This document shows, piece by piece, positions 42,009-50,180 of a stretch of 64,000 nt of DNA; position 1 is the first letter of the stretch; each line of letters begins with the position of its first letter. The notes under the pieces are model-generated. The model did not search any database. It had not been told where the DNA came from and was given only the letters and a program-made list of their open reading frames with translations. The DNA is from an uncultured Eubacteriales bacterium (GTDB taxonomy: Bacteria; Bacillota; Clostridia; Oscillospirales; CAG-272), in NCBI GenBank assembly GCA_934486825.1, contig CAKSQF010000008.1, forward strand, positions 1-64,000, in the 5' to 3' direction. The position numbers were made by a program, and so were the translations under genes.

Positions 42009-42769
42009 CAAATTTCAGTGCAATATATAAATATCTGGATGCTCTCTTTCCGACATCTCTGAGCTGCGATTGGGACAATGACGGAATGATGTGCGTTACC
42101 GATACGGAAAAAAATATAAGTCGGGTACTCCTTACACTTGATATAACCGACAAGTCGATCGATTATGCCTTGGCAAATAAATATGACCTGATTATTTCGC
42201 ATCATCCGCTTGTATTCAGTCCGGTCAGACATGTCTCTGTAACCGATAATGTCGGTAAAAAGCTGATAAAACTTATAAAAAATGATTTGCCGGCAATCTC
42301 GTTCCATACACGGCTTGATGCGGCGGATGACGGGGTGAACGATGCTCTTGCATCGGCACTCGGTTTGAGTGATGTGCGGAAGTTCGGAAACGCCGACGAC
42401 ACTATCGGCAGGATAGGAACAGTTGATGAGATTGATCTGCCGACATTTGCGGGAACTGTAAAGGACAGGCTCGGCGCGGGCAGTATTACCGTCTCCGACT
42501 GCGGGCTGACAGTTAACAGAGTCGCCGTGCTCGGCGGTGCGGGTAAGGATTATGCCGATGCTGCAAAGGCGGCTGGTGCCGATACTTATGTGACCGGAGA
42601 AATGGGGTATAACGCCCTTCTCGACAGGTCCGAGGAAATGAACATTATTCTTGCGGGTCACTATTTTACCGAAGTGCCCGTTTTGAGGAAAATAAAAGAG
42701 CTTCTTTTGAAGCTTGACAAAGACCTTTGCTTCGGATTCTTTGACTGCGATTGCGAGGATTTTTACTGA
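42005..42769 (+). CDS. Nif3-like dinuclear metal center hexameric protein
   Basis: A 254-residue protein of the NIF3/DUF34 family. Metal ligands are seen in IISHHPLVF, ISFHTRLDAADDGVNDALA and ILAGHYFTE. A hydrolase-like role at the dinuclear site is suggested for the family. trmK next to a Nif3-like gene is a widely conserved pairing in Bacillota. The start overlaps trmK by 4 bases. Confidence 0.92.
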   Translation: MTNFSAIYKYLDALFPTSLSCDWDNDGMMCVTDTEKNISRVLLTLDITDKSIDYALANKYDLIISHHPLVFSPVRHVSVTDNVGKKLIKLIKNDLPAISFHTRLDAADDGVNDALASALGLSDVRKFGNADDTIGRIGTVDEIDLPTFAGTVKDRLGAGSITVSDCGLTVNRVAVLGGAGKDYADAAKAAGADTYVTGEMGYNALLDRSEEMNIILAGHYFTEVPVLRKIKELLLKLDKDLCFGFFDCDCEDFY

Positions 42770-42794
42770 CCGCTGAAAGTTATTTGCATATACT
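42766..42794 (+). promoter_or_regulatory. Possible prfB promoter
   Basis: CTGACC (42766-42771) and TATACT (42789-42794) are spaced by 17 bp. The -35 has two mismatches. prfB could also be transcribed from the promoter at 40958. Confidence 0.4.
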
Positions 42795-42830
42795 GTGGGT
42801 CAATAAAAATTTGAAATGAGGGAATAACTG

Positions 42831-43937
42831 ATGATAATACAACTTGAAGAAGCAAAAATAAAACTGAGATCAATGCGCGATGACGTTGCGGAGCTTTATC
42901 AGTCGCTGAAAATAGAGGCGGCTGAAAAAAAGATCGAGGAGCTTGAGCGTCTCACTTATGAGCCGAATTTTTGGGCAGATGCGTCAAAGTCGGGCAAAAT
43001 TTTGCAGGAACTGAAACAGCTGAAGAAGAAGACCGAGGATTATAACTCGCTAAAATCGAGGCTGGAGGACGCAATTTCCCTTGCAGAGCTTGCAATAGAA
43101 GAAAATGATGAATCGTTTACCGACGAGGTTCTCAGCGAACAGTCGGAACTTGAAACACTTGCCGAAACAATGAGACTTTCCGCTTTGCTTACGGGAGAAT
43201 ATGACGCAAATAATGCGATTCTTACATTCCATCCCGGTGCCGGCGGAACCGAGGCGCAGGACTGGGCTATGATGCTTTATCGCCTCTATACAAGATGGGG
43301 CGAAAGCCACGGCTTTGATGTCAAGCTTGTGGACTGGCTTGACGGCGACGAAGCGGGAATCAAGAGTGCGACTATAAGCGTCAACGGAACCAATGCATAC
43401 GGCTTTTTAAAGAGCGAAAACGGTGTTCACCGACTGGTAAGAGTCTCGCCCTTCGATGCTTCCGGCAGACGGCAGACCTCTTTTGCTTCCGTCGAAGTAA
43501 TGCCGGAGCTTGAGGACGACGGCTCGGTTGAGATAAAGCCCGAGGATATCGAGGTTACCGCACACCGTTCAAGCGGTGCGGGCGGACAGCATATAAACAA
43601 GACAGATTCGGCAATCAGAATACTGCATATACCGACAGGTATCGTGGTCGGATGTCAGACCGAGCGCAGTCAGCTGCAGAATAAAGAGACCGCAATGCAC
43701 ATGCTGAGAAGTAAGCTTATGGAAATAAAAATTCAGCAGAATCTGCAAAAGATCGACGATATCAAGGGTATAAAAGCAAACATAGAATGGGGAGCGCAGA
43801 TACGTTCGTATGTCTTCATGCCGTATACGCTTGCCAAGGATACGCGTACCGGTTACGAAGAGGTAAATATTCAGTCGGTAATGGACGGAAATATAGACGG
43901 ATTCATAAATGCATATCTGAAAATGATTTCAAAGTAA
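42831..43937 (+). CDS. prfB: Peptide chain release factor 2, single frame
   Basis: A 368-residue release factor for UGA and UAA codons. The anticodon-like SPF motif is in RVSPFDASGRR, and the catalytic GGQ is in SSGAGGQHINKTDS. In most bacteria, codon 26 or so is an in-frame UGA requiring a programmed +1 shift. Here the region reads straight through (MRDDVAELYQSLKIEAAEKKI), so that autoregulation is absent. The helical N-terminal domain and length are otherwise normal. Confidence 0.96.
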   Translation: MIIQLEEAKIKLRSMRDDVAELYQSLKIEAAEKKIEELERLTYEPNFWADASKSGKILQELKQLKKKTEDYNSLKSRLEDAISLAELAIEENDESFTDEVLSEQSELETLAETMRLSALLTGEYDANNAILTFHPGAGGTEAQDWAMMLYRLYTRWGESHGFDVKLVDWLDGDEAGIKSATISVNGTNAYGFLKSENGVHRLVRVSPFDASGRRQTSFASVEVMPELEDDGSVEIKPEDIEVTAHRSSGAGGQHINKTDSAIRILHIPTGIVVGCQTERSQLQNKETAMHMLRSKLMEIKIQQNLQKIDDIKGIKANIEWGAQIRSYVFMPYTLAKDTRTGYEEVNIQSVMDGNIDGFINAYLKMISK

Positions 43938-43947
43938 TGATAAAACG

Positions 43948-43990
43948 GGTGCGGGGCAGCGGTTGCTGTCCCGCACCGAAATGTTTATAT
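43948..43990 (+). terminator. Hairpin after prfB
   Basis: A 13-bp stem with one G-U pair (43948-43960 with 43965-43977) is followed by an A+T-rich stretch lacking a clean T run. Confidence 0.6.
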
Positions 43991-44018
43991 TATATTTACA
44001 AAAAATATATCAAAATAC

Positions 44019-44047
44019 TTGAAAAAAAACTTTTTTTGTGATATACT
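44019..44047 (+). promoter_or_regulatory. Promoter of the SRP RNA gene
   Basis: TTGAAA (44019-44024) and TATACT (44042-44047) are spaced by 17 bp. The start site would be near 44054. Confidence 0.75.
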
Positions 44048-44077
44048 GTTCTTGCAGTTGAAAATGAAATAGAGGAT

Positions 44078-44325
44078 ATAAAATAGGGCCATACCGGCCG
44101 GGGAGATAGCGGTGCCTTGTAACCTGCAATCCGCTACAGCAGGGGTGGTTTCCGTCTTTGAGGGCTTTCTGTGTGTGGTCTGCGCATAGTTGCAGTGTGA
44201 TGAAGGATGGGTCCTGTGCAATCGTCACCCGTGAACCATGTCAGGTGGGGAACCAAGCAGCATTAAGCGGGTACGGCGGTGTGCCACAAGTTCGCCTGTC
44301 CGGAGCATGAGACTTTGTTACCGCA
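44078..44325 (+). ncRNA. ffs: Signal recognition particle RNA, large Alu-domain type
   Basis: The Alu-domain part is clear around 44090-44145 (GCCGG, AGCGGTGCC, TGTAACC, GCAATCCGCTA). The apical helix that binds Ffh is at about 44235-44265, with TGTCAGGT, a GGAA tetraloop and AAGCAGCA. The usual CC/GG stem next to the loop is replaced by GG/CC, which keeps pairing. The ends are approximate, because the mature 5' and 3' ends cannot be read. It lies directly before dnaX, as in several Bacillota. Confidence 0.92.
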
Positions 44326-44401
44326 TATACAGAAATGTTCGGGAAGCGGTGTATGGTCTTATTTTATGTCCTTTATTTTTGTTTGTTCGGAGGTGTTGCT
44401 T

Positions 44402-45970
44402 TTGCATCAGGCATTGTACAGGAAATGGCGCCCCGCCGTTTTCTCGGATGTTGTCGGGCAGGATCATATTACAAAGGTGCTTGAATATGAAGCATCGAAT
44501 AAAAAGCTCAGCCATGCATATCTTTTTTGCGGTTCACGCGGCACCGGGAAGACAACCTGTGCAAAAATATTGGCAAAAGCGGCAAACTGCGCAAATCTGA
44601 AAAACGGTAATCCGTGTAATGAGTGTGCTTCTTGTAAGTCGATCGATCTCGGAACCTCGCTCGAGGTCCTTGAAATGGACGCGGCAAGCAATACCGGCGT
44701 AGATTATATAAGAGATATACGTGAGGATGTCATATATACACCGTCAGAGATGGGAACAAGAGTGTATATAATCGACGAGGTACATATGCTTTCCGAAAGC
44801 GCGTTCAATGCGCTGCTCAAAACCTTGGAGGAGCCTCCCGCAAACGTTATCTTTGTGCTGGCAACAACCGAGCTTCAGAAAATACCCGCAACGATCGTTT
44901 CAAGATGCCAGCGATTCGATTTCAGACGTATACCGATGGAACAGCTGATGTCAAGACTGCTTTATATTGCGGAAAAGGAAAAAATAGACCTTTCCGAGGA
45001 CGGTGCAAGACTGATAGCAAGGCTCGCACAGGGCGGTATGCGTGATTCGATAAGCATGCTGGAACTTTGCGCCGCAGACGGTGAGAGAATAACCGATGAA
45101 AAGGTGCGCAGAACAGCAGGTGTTGTCGGACGGGAGTCTGTTGTGCGCTCGGTGCGTGCCGTTATCGATAAAAAACCGAAGATACTTCTTGATGAGGTTG
45201 CGTCGGTCTATAAATCGTCACGTGATATATCGGTTTATCTCGGGGAGCTTGCACAGTTTTATCGTGATATGATGGTCCGGAAGGCGATGAACGTAAGTTC
45301 CGCTTCGTCGGTGTCAAAGGAAATTCTTGATGTTTCGGACGCCGAGCTTACCGATCTTGTGCAGTTTTCATCGATGATGCGTTACAGTACAATGGTCTAC
45401 CATTCGAAGCTTATAGAGAGTGCACTTTTGTCGATAAACCGCGGGGCGGATAAGAGAATAACCGCCGAAATGACACTTATCAGAATGTGCAATGAGGCAT
45501 CGGGTGACTCCAATGAAGCACTTTCCGCGCGTATCGATGCACTTGACGAGAAACTGACACAGTATATGGCATCGGCAATAAGGATGCCGGTGTCTTCAAA
45601 AGATGAGCCGCCGATTACCGAGGTCATCGGACATGAGGAAAAGGTTGCCGAAAAGTCCGAAAAGGCTGAGGATAATCGTAATGATGATGCTGTCGGACCG
45701 TATAACGGTTGGCAGAGTCTTGTCGAGAGCTACGAGAAGGTCGATAAAGGAGCTGCCGCCTTTCTTGCAGGCGCGGATGCAGTTGTTACTGCGGACGGGA
45801 AACTTGTAATAAGACTTAAAGATGCTTTTGCAAAAACAATACTTACAGATAAAAAGGCTCCGGATTCATTGCTGTCGCTTGCGACGGCGCACGGCGAAAA
45901 ATTCGGATCGGTCGAACTTGTGGTTGTAAAAAAGACCGAAAACAGAAATCTGTTTGATGAGCTGTTTTGA
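44402..45970 (+). CDS. dnaX: DNA polymerase III subunit gamma/tau
   Basis: The clamp-loader ATPase, 522 residues. Motifs are HQALYRKWRPAVFSDVVGQ at the start, the Walker A FCGSRGTGKTTCAKILAKAA, the zinc-binding cysteines in CANLKNGNPCNECASC, and IIDEVHMLSESAFNALLKTLEEPP. The C-terminal part is variable, as expected. TTG at 44402 is chosen because GGAGG lies 8 bases upstream and the protein then begins at the conserved HQALYRKWRP. A longer frame would run back into the SRP RNA. Confidence 0.93.
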   Translation: MHQALYRKWRPAVFSDVVGQDHITKVLEYEASNKKLSHAYLFCGSRGTGKTTCAKILAKAANCANLKNGNPCNECASCKSIDLGTSLEVLEMDAASNTGVDYIRDIREDVIYTPSEMGTRVYIIDEVHMLSESAFNALLKTLEEPPANVIFVLATTELQKIPATIVSRCQRFDFRRIPMEQLMSRLLYIAEKEKIDLSEDGARLIARLAQGGMRDSISMLELCAADGERITDEKVRRTAGVVGRESVVRSVRAVIDKKPKILLDEVASVYKSSRDISVYLGELAQFYRDMMVRKAMNVSSASSVSKEILDVSDAELTDLVQFSSMMRYSTMVYHSKLIESALLSINRGADKRITAEMTLIRMCNEASGDSNEALSARIDALDEKLTQYMASAIRMPVSSKDEPPITEVIGHEEKVAEKSEKAEDNRNDDAVGPYNGWQSLVESYEKVDKGAAAFLAGADAVVTADGKLVIRLKDAFAKTILTDKKAPDSLLSLATAHGEKFGSVELVVVKKTENRNLFDELF

Positions 45971-46016
45971 AGCAATATAGTGATTTGAAATAATACAGTA
46001 AAAGGAAGAATTCAAT

Positions 46017-46373
46017 ATGAAATCAAGATTACCCGAAGGAATGGGAAAAGGCCCCGGAAATATGCAGAGCATGATTAAGCAGGCACAGAAGATGCAGGCT
46101 GATATGGAGGCAAAGCAGGCAGAGCTTGACGCCGCAGAGTATGAGGTTCAGGCTGGCGGCGGTGCCGTCTCGGTAAAGATAAACGGTAAAAAGGAGATTC
46201 TTTCAATGGAGATATCTCCCGATGTCGTTGATCCGGATGATATCGAAACACTTTCCGATATAATCGTTGCCGCGGTCAATCAGGCAATCAAAAAGGTCGA
46301 ATCAACCAATGAAACGGCTATGTCGGCAATAACCGGCGGTATGAATCTTCCCGGACTCAACGGACTTTTCTGA
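46017..46373 (+). CDS. YbaB/EbfC family nucleoid-associated protein
   Basis: A 118-residue DNA-binding protein of the YbaB/EbfC family. The central part is a helix with QSMIKQAQKMQADMEAKQAE, followed by strands including ISPDVVDPDDIETLSDIIVAAVNQAI. It lies between dnaX and recR, the conserved order in most bacteria. RecR starts 2 bases after its stop. The ATG is preceded by AAAGGAAGAATTCAAT. Confidence 0.96.
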   Translation: MKSRLPEGMGKGPGNMQSMIKQAQKMQADMEAKQAELDAAEYEVQAGGGAVSVKINGKKEILSMEISPDVVDPDDIETLSDIIVAAVNQAIKKVESTNETAMSAITGGMNLPGLNGLF

Positions 46374-46375
46374 TA

Positions 46376-46975
46376 ATGAGTGAGTATATCCTGCCGCTTG
46401 AACGGCTTGTGGAGCAGTTCGGGAAGCTTCCCGGGGTCGGCAGAAAGACAGCAACCCGTTATGCTCTCGCAATACTTGATCTTGACAGAGAAAAGGCGGA
46501 GGAGCTTGCCGACGCAATAATTGATGCCAAAAGGCGGATAAAAAGATGCCGCATATGCAACAATATATGCGAGGGCGATGTCTGCGACGTTTGTATGGAT
46601 GAAAACCGCGAGCCGATCATCTGCGTGGTTGAGGATGCACGTGCGGTTATGTCGATTGAGCGGGTGCGCGACTATCGTGGTAAGTACCACGTTCTCGGAG
46701 GTGTGATATCTCCGGTAAACGGTGTCGGACCCGATCAGCTCAAAATAAAAGAGCTTCTGGCAAGGGTAAACAACGAAGCGATAAAAGAGATAATCATTGC
46801 AACCAATCCGACGATTGAGGGAGAGGCAACGGCAATGTACCTCACAAGGCTTTTAAAGCCGTTTGATATTAAAATATCAAGGCTTGCGTACGGTATACCG
46901 GTCGGAGCCGATCTTGAGTATGCGGATGAAGTGACCCTTTTCCGTGCAATTGACGGCAGAAGGGAAATGAAATAA
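46376..46975 (+). CDS. recR: Recombination protein RecR
   Basis: A 199-residue protein of the RecFOR gap-repair pathway. It has the helix-hairpin-helix FGKLPGVGRKTATRYAL, the zinc ribbon CRICNNICEGDVCDVC, the Toprim part VVEDARAVMSIER, and TNPTIEGEATAMYLTRLL near the end. The length is standard. It is the last gene of dnaX-ybaB-recR and is followed by a strong bidirectional hairpin. Confidence 0.97.
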   Translation: MSEYILPLERLVEQFGKLPGVGRKTATRYALAILDLDREKAEELADAIIDAKRRIKRCRICNNICEGDVCDVCMDENREPIICVVEDARAVMSIERVRDYRGKYHVLGGVISPVNGVGPDQLKIKELLARVNNEAIKEIIIATNPTIEGEATAMYLTRLLKPFDIKISRLAYGIPVGADLEYADEVTLFRAIDGRREMK

Positions 46976-47019
46976 AAGTGCATGTCGGTCGAAATTGTTT
47001 CGACCGACATGCACTTTTT
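46974..47019. terminator. Bidirectional terminator between recR and the YdcF gene
   Basis: A perfect 21-bp palindromic stem with a 3-base loop and A/T-rich flanks that give a T run on each strand. It overlaps the stop codon of recR and lies directly beside the stop codon of the minus-strand gene. Confidence 0.92.
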
Positions 47020-47838
47020 CTAAAATATTGAAGTGTTGCCTTTTGCAGTGTCAACAACAAGTGATATGAATTCACGTATCAGAAAATGAGGAAGCAGCAT
47101 TGTTGGCATGGATGCGGGTATTCCGGATACGTTTTTAACTCCGCATTTTCTTGCAATGGCTTTCGCACGGAAAATGTGAAAATTGTTGCTGACAACAGCA
47201 ACGCTCGGATTTTCATCTCCGATCATTGCCATGCTGTATTTTATGTTTTCGGAAGTTGATGTCGAGCGGTCTTCGATTATTATACGGTCGTTGCCGATGC
47301 CGCGTCGTACAAGTCCGTCCCGGATACATTCGGCTTCGCTGATAATTTCATCCTGACCCTGTCCGCCTGAGGCGATGCAAATGCTGTCAGGATTGTCACT
47401 CAGATACCTGTATGCCGCCTGTATTCTTCTTTCAAGAGCCGGTGACGGCCAACGCTTGTATACACGTGCACCGAGAACGATTACATAATCGACCTGCTTT
47501 GAATTGTTGTCGGGAAAAAATCCGCTTATAATACAGGCTTCAACCGTCAGAAAAAATAACAGACAAATTGTGAAAACCACACCCGCGGTAATAATGATTG
47601 ACCTCGGAATACGTATGATTTTGTCTTTGTGTAACTGCTTCAACAGCAGAAAGAGAATTATACATGCCGAGAAAAACAGCCAGATGTATAAAATCGAAAT
47701 CGAAAATCCGCCGTATAATCCCGCAGCAAAATAGTACGAGGTAAACAGAACCGAAATAACGGTCAGAATGATGTTGGGAACAGTTCCGAAAAAAGCGTTT
47801 CTTATAAATTTAAGAGTTTTCTGTAATTTTTCAGCCAT
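47020..47838 (-). CDS. YdcF/DUF218 family membrane protein
   Basis: A 272-residue protein with four N-terminal transmembrane helices (about 14-120) and a C-terminal DUF218 domain. The domain has YVIVLGARV, SGGQGQDEIISEAE, IEDRSTSTSENIKYS and VSNNFHIFRAKAIAR. Proteins of this family are thought to act on wall or lipid-linked glycans (SanA, ElyC) but the reaction is unclear. It is downstream of a LytM-domain gene on the same strand, consistent with a cell-envelope unit. Confidence 0.88.
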   Translation of the reverse strand: MAEKLQKTLKFIRNAFFGTVPNIILTVISVLFTSYYFAAGLYGGFSISILYIWLFFSACIILFLLLKQLHKDKIIRIPRSIIITAGVVFTICLLFFLTVEACIISGFFPDNNSKQVDYVIVLGARVYKRWPSPALERRIQAAYRYLSDNPDSICIASGGQGQDEIISEAECIRDGLVRRGIGNDRIIIEDRSTSTSENIKYSMAMIGDENPSVAVVSNNFHIFRAKAIARKCGVKNVSGIPASMPTMLLPHFLIREFISLVVDTAKGNTSIF

Positions 47839-47856
47839 GATTGTATTCCGTCCCGG

Positions 47857-49533
47857 TCAGCTGAGATCGCCGATAACGATCTCGCCGTTCCTTCCGCCTT
47901 CTGCAAGCGGGTAATACGAAACCGGTGTGTCACCGAGCCAAAGTTCAAAATAACATGTGTGGTCGTCGGTGTATCCCTGCTTTCCGCCACCGGTTGCAAT
48001 CTGTGTGCCTTTTTCAACAATGTCACCGACCTTTACCGTTGAGGTGTCGAGACAATAGTACACCGATCTGAGACCGAGTCCGTGATCGATAACCACGGTA
48101 AGACCTCCCATGACGGTATTTCCGACATAGATGACCTTGCCGCTGTTTGATGCATAAACCGGCTGGTTTTTGTAACAAACCCATGCTATTCCGTTTGAAA
48201 TGTGTTTTTCTTCCTCTGTACCGTTGTTTACCGTGTCGCCGAAACGCGCACGGTTCTGCTTTTCATCCGGGGTAAGGAATGAACCCGAGAAGTATACTTT
48301 GTCCTCGCACGGCAGTCCCGCAATAAGTTGTCTGAATGCGTCAAAGTTGGCTTTTGATCTTGTAGTCATGTCAATTACGCCCTGGTAATTGTATTTTCGC
48401 TCTTTAACCTTTGCGGTGGACGGCTTGACGTCAAGATCAAGTTCGGTGGTCTTATTAAGATAGTTGACGGTTATTTTGTAAGTTGCCTCTTTTTCAGGAT
48501 CAAAAAGTGTGAACGGGATAAGCGTTCTTATGCAGTCGCCGTCTCTGTAAAAGATCGGATTGAACTTGATTTCCGGACTTACGGTTACTTTTATCTGCGA
48601 CAGATCGTCGATCTCAATGTATTTCCCGGAGAGAACGACAAATTCGCCCGATTCGATCGTGCTTTCGCCGAGCCAGAAGGCGGCGAGAGGATCAAATACA
48701 AAATCTATAACAAAGCTGTATTCGATCTTTCCGCCGGAGCCGCCTCCGGAGAGCGGCTCCCATTCGGCGCTGATTTCTATGTTTACCGTAAGGTCATCTT
48801 TGATGTTTTTTCTGAAATAGTCCTTCTCAAGGAAGGTGTCCAGACTCCCGCTGAAAATCATATTTCCGGTTTTGTCGGTTACTTTTATGGCGGATTTGTC
48901 GGGTACGCGGCTGAACTTCGGGTCAAACGATCTGTATGAACATTCGACCTTGCCGTTTATATCAGCGGTCTTTGGCGAAACGTCGTGTCTGACATTGCTG
49001 TAACTGTAATATGACCAGTCGCATTTGTCCGGCGCGACCGTTTTTCCGTTGAGTGTAAGTACCGGAACAGATGAGCCTTTGTAAAGACTGGACGAAAAAT
49101 CACTGTCAAGAAATGATATTGCGGCGGATGCGTTGATGATAAAGGCGTTGCCGTCGAGATCAAGATAATAGCTGTTGCTCGGTTTCGCGGATGAGAAATA
49201 ATATTTGTATTCGGATGTAAGATCGTAGCTGTAATATGTTACGGATATATATTCGCTGTCGGTCAGCTCTTCCGGGAGCGATGTTACGGATCGTGCCGAA
49301 TCGTGAATCTCCATGAGAATGTCTATGAGCTTTTTTCCGGTGTCGTCGGAGCGGTCGTATTTTGTGACAACTCCGTTCAGGTCACAAAAGTCAAGTGAGG
49401 TTATCGATTTTTTTTCAACAGGCGCATCTTTTGCCGTTATGTAGGAGCCGATTGCAAAATAAGTCGGAATGAACAGTAAGGCAACAGTAAAAGCCGCAAT
49501 CAGTATTTTTTTGATTTTATTTTTATCTCTCAT
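47857..49533 (-). CDS. Membrane-anchored LytM (M23) domain protein, probably inactive
   Basis: A 558-residue protein. A transmembrane helix (about residues 8-28) follows the ATG at 49533, chosen because GAAAGGACGG is correctly placed. A long extracytoplasmic region of low similarity follows, and a C-terminal M23/LytM fold (about 425-540) has VYASNSGKVIYVGNTVMGG and VIDHGLGLRSVYYCLD. The zinc motif is degenerate: HISNGIAWV where HxGxD would be, and DHTCYFELW where HxH would be. By analogy with SpoIIQ or EnvC, it may act as a scaffold or activator. Confidence 0.8.
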   Translation of the reverse strand: MRDKNKIKKILIAAFTVALLFIPTYFAIGSYITAKDAPVEKKSITSLDFCDLNGVVTKYDRSDDTGKKLIDILMEIHDSARSVTSLPEELTDSEYISVTYYSYDLTSEYKYYFSSAKPSNSYYLDLDGNAFIINASAAISFLDSDFSSSLYKGSSVPVLTLNGKTVAPDKCDWSYYSYSNVRHDVSPKTADINGKVECSYRSFDPKFSRVPDKSAIKVTDKTGNMIFSGSLDTFLEKDYFRKNIKDDLTVNIEISAEWEPLSGGGSGGKIEYSFVIDFVFDPLAAFWLGESTIESGEFVVLSGKYIEIDDLSQIKVTVSPEIKFNPIFYRDGDCIRTLIPFTLFDPEKEATYKITVNYLNKTTELDLDVKPSTAKVKERKYNYQGVIDMTTRSKANFDAFRQLIAGLPCEDKVYFSGSFLTPDEKQNRARFGDTVNNGTEEEKHISNGIAWVCYKNQPVYASNSGKVIYVGNTVMGGLTVVIDHGLGLRSVYYCLDTSTVKVGDIVEKGTQIATGGGKQGYTDDHTCYFELWLGDTPVSYYPLAEGGRNGEIVIGDLS

Positions 49534-49565
49534 CGGAACGCCCGTCCTTTCACTCTGTAAAAAAT

Positions 49566-49594
49566 ATTTTATCATAGATTTGCCGCGAAATCAA
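49566..49594 (-). promoter_or_regulatory. Promoter of the LytM-YdcF unit
   Basis: On the minus strand, TTGATT (49589-49594) and TAAAAT (49566-49571) are 17 bp apart. TATAAT on the plus strand (49595-49600) may serve the divergent lipoprotein gene, with a poor -35. Confidence 0.6.
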
Positions 49595-49639
49595 TATAAT
49601 TATGTTAATAAAAAGATATTTTGTAAAGAGAGTATACCT

Positions 49640-50134
49640 ATGAAAAAGGCAGTCGCCGCTTTGCTTTCGATATTGTTGATTTTAACGCTTTTGTCGTGCA
49701 GAAATGAGTATTTATCGTCCACCGATCTGCTGTGTGAACTGATTGCCGTACTTCCCGAGCACCCTGATTTCAATATGTATTTCAGTGGCGGCAGTGATGA
49801 ACATTTTATCGATGATAACAGTATGAAAAAGCTTTTTAACGGAGTGAACCCGTGCGCGGTCGCGGCTGATTACGCATTCTGCCTTTCCGGAGATGATCGG
49901 CTGTTCGAGATTTTCGTGTTCCGCGCGGAATCAGCCGACCTTTCCGACGAACTTGACGCAATTCTGCGCAGACGCATAACCATGGTGCAGAAATCGGATG
50001 TTTACTTATACAATGAAGAATGGTTTGAGACTGTAATTGCATCTGCCGAGACCGTTTACAGACACGGGTATGCTTTTTTGCTTATAACGCCGTATAACCG
50101 ACTTCTTGCGGATACAATCAGAAAATCAGTGTAA
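49640..50134 (+). CDS. Small lipoprotein (DUF4358-like)
   Basis: A 164-residue lipoprotein with signal peptide MKKAVAALLSILLILTLLSC (lipobox LLSC). The soluble part resembles DUF4358 proteins, with AADYAFCLSGDDRLFEIFVF and an AILRRRITMVQ helix. Function is unknown. ATG at 49640 is preferred because the longer frame upstream overlaps the divergent promoter and lacks a signal sequence of its own. It is a one-gene unit divergent from the LytM gene. Confidence 0.75.
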   Translation: MKKAVAALLSILLILTLLSCRNEYLSSTDLLCELIAVLPEHPDFNMYFSGGSDEHFIDDNSMKKLFNGVNPCAVAADYAFCLSGDDRLFEIFVFRAESADLSDELDAILRRRITMVQKSDVYLYNEEWFETVIASAETVYRHGYAFLLITPYNRLLADTIRKSV

Positions 50135-50166
50135 AAAATGAATCCCCCGTTTTCTGACGGGGGATA
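50135..50166 (-). terminator. Terminator between the small lipoprotein and ftsH
   Basis: A 9-bp G+C-rich stem (50142-50150 with 50157-50165) is followed on the minus strand by TTCATTTTTT. It should end the ftsH transcript, and may partly stop the plus-strand gene. Confidence 0.8.
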
Positions 50167-50180
50167 AATTATAAAATGAA

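Noticed and set aside
44279..44401. 41 extra N-terminal residues for DnaX
   Set aside because: They would be encoded within the SRP RNA and its flank, whereas a TTG with GGAGG gives the conserved N terminus.
49469..49639. 57-residue extension of the small lipoprotein
   Set aside because: It crosses the divergent promoter and places the lipoprotein signal in the middle of the protein.
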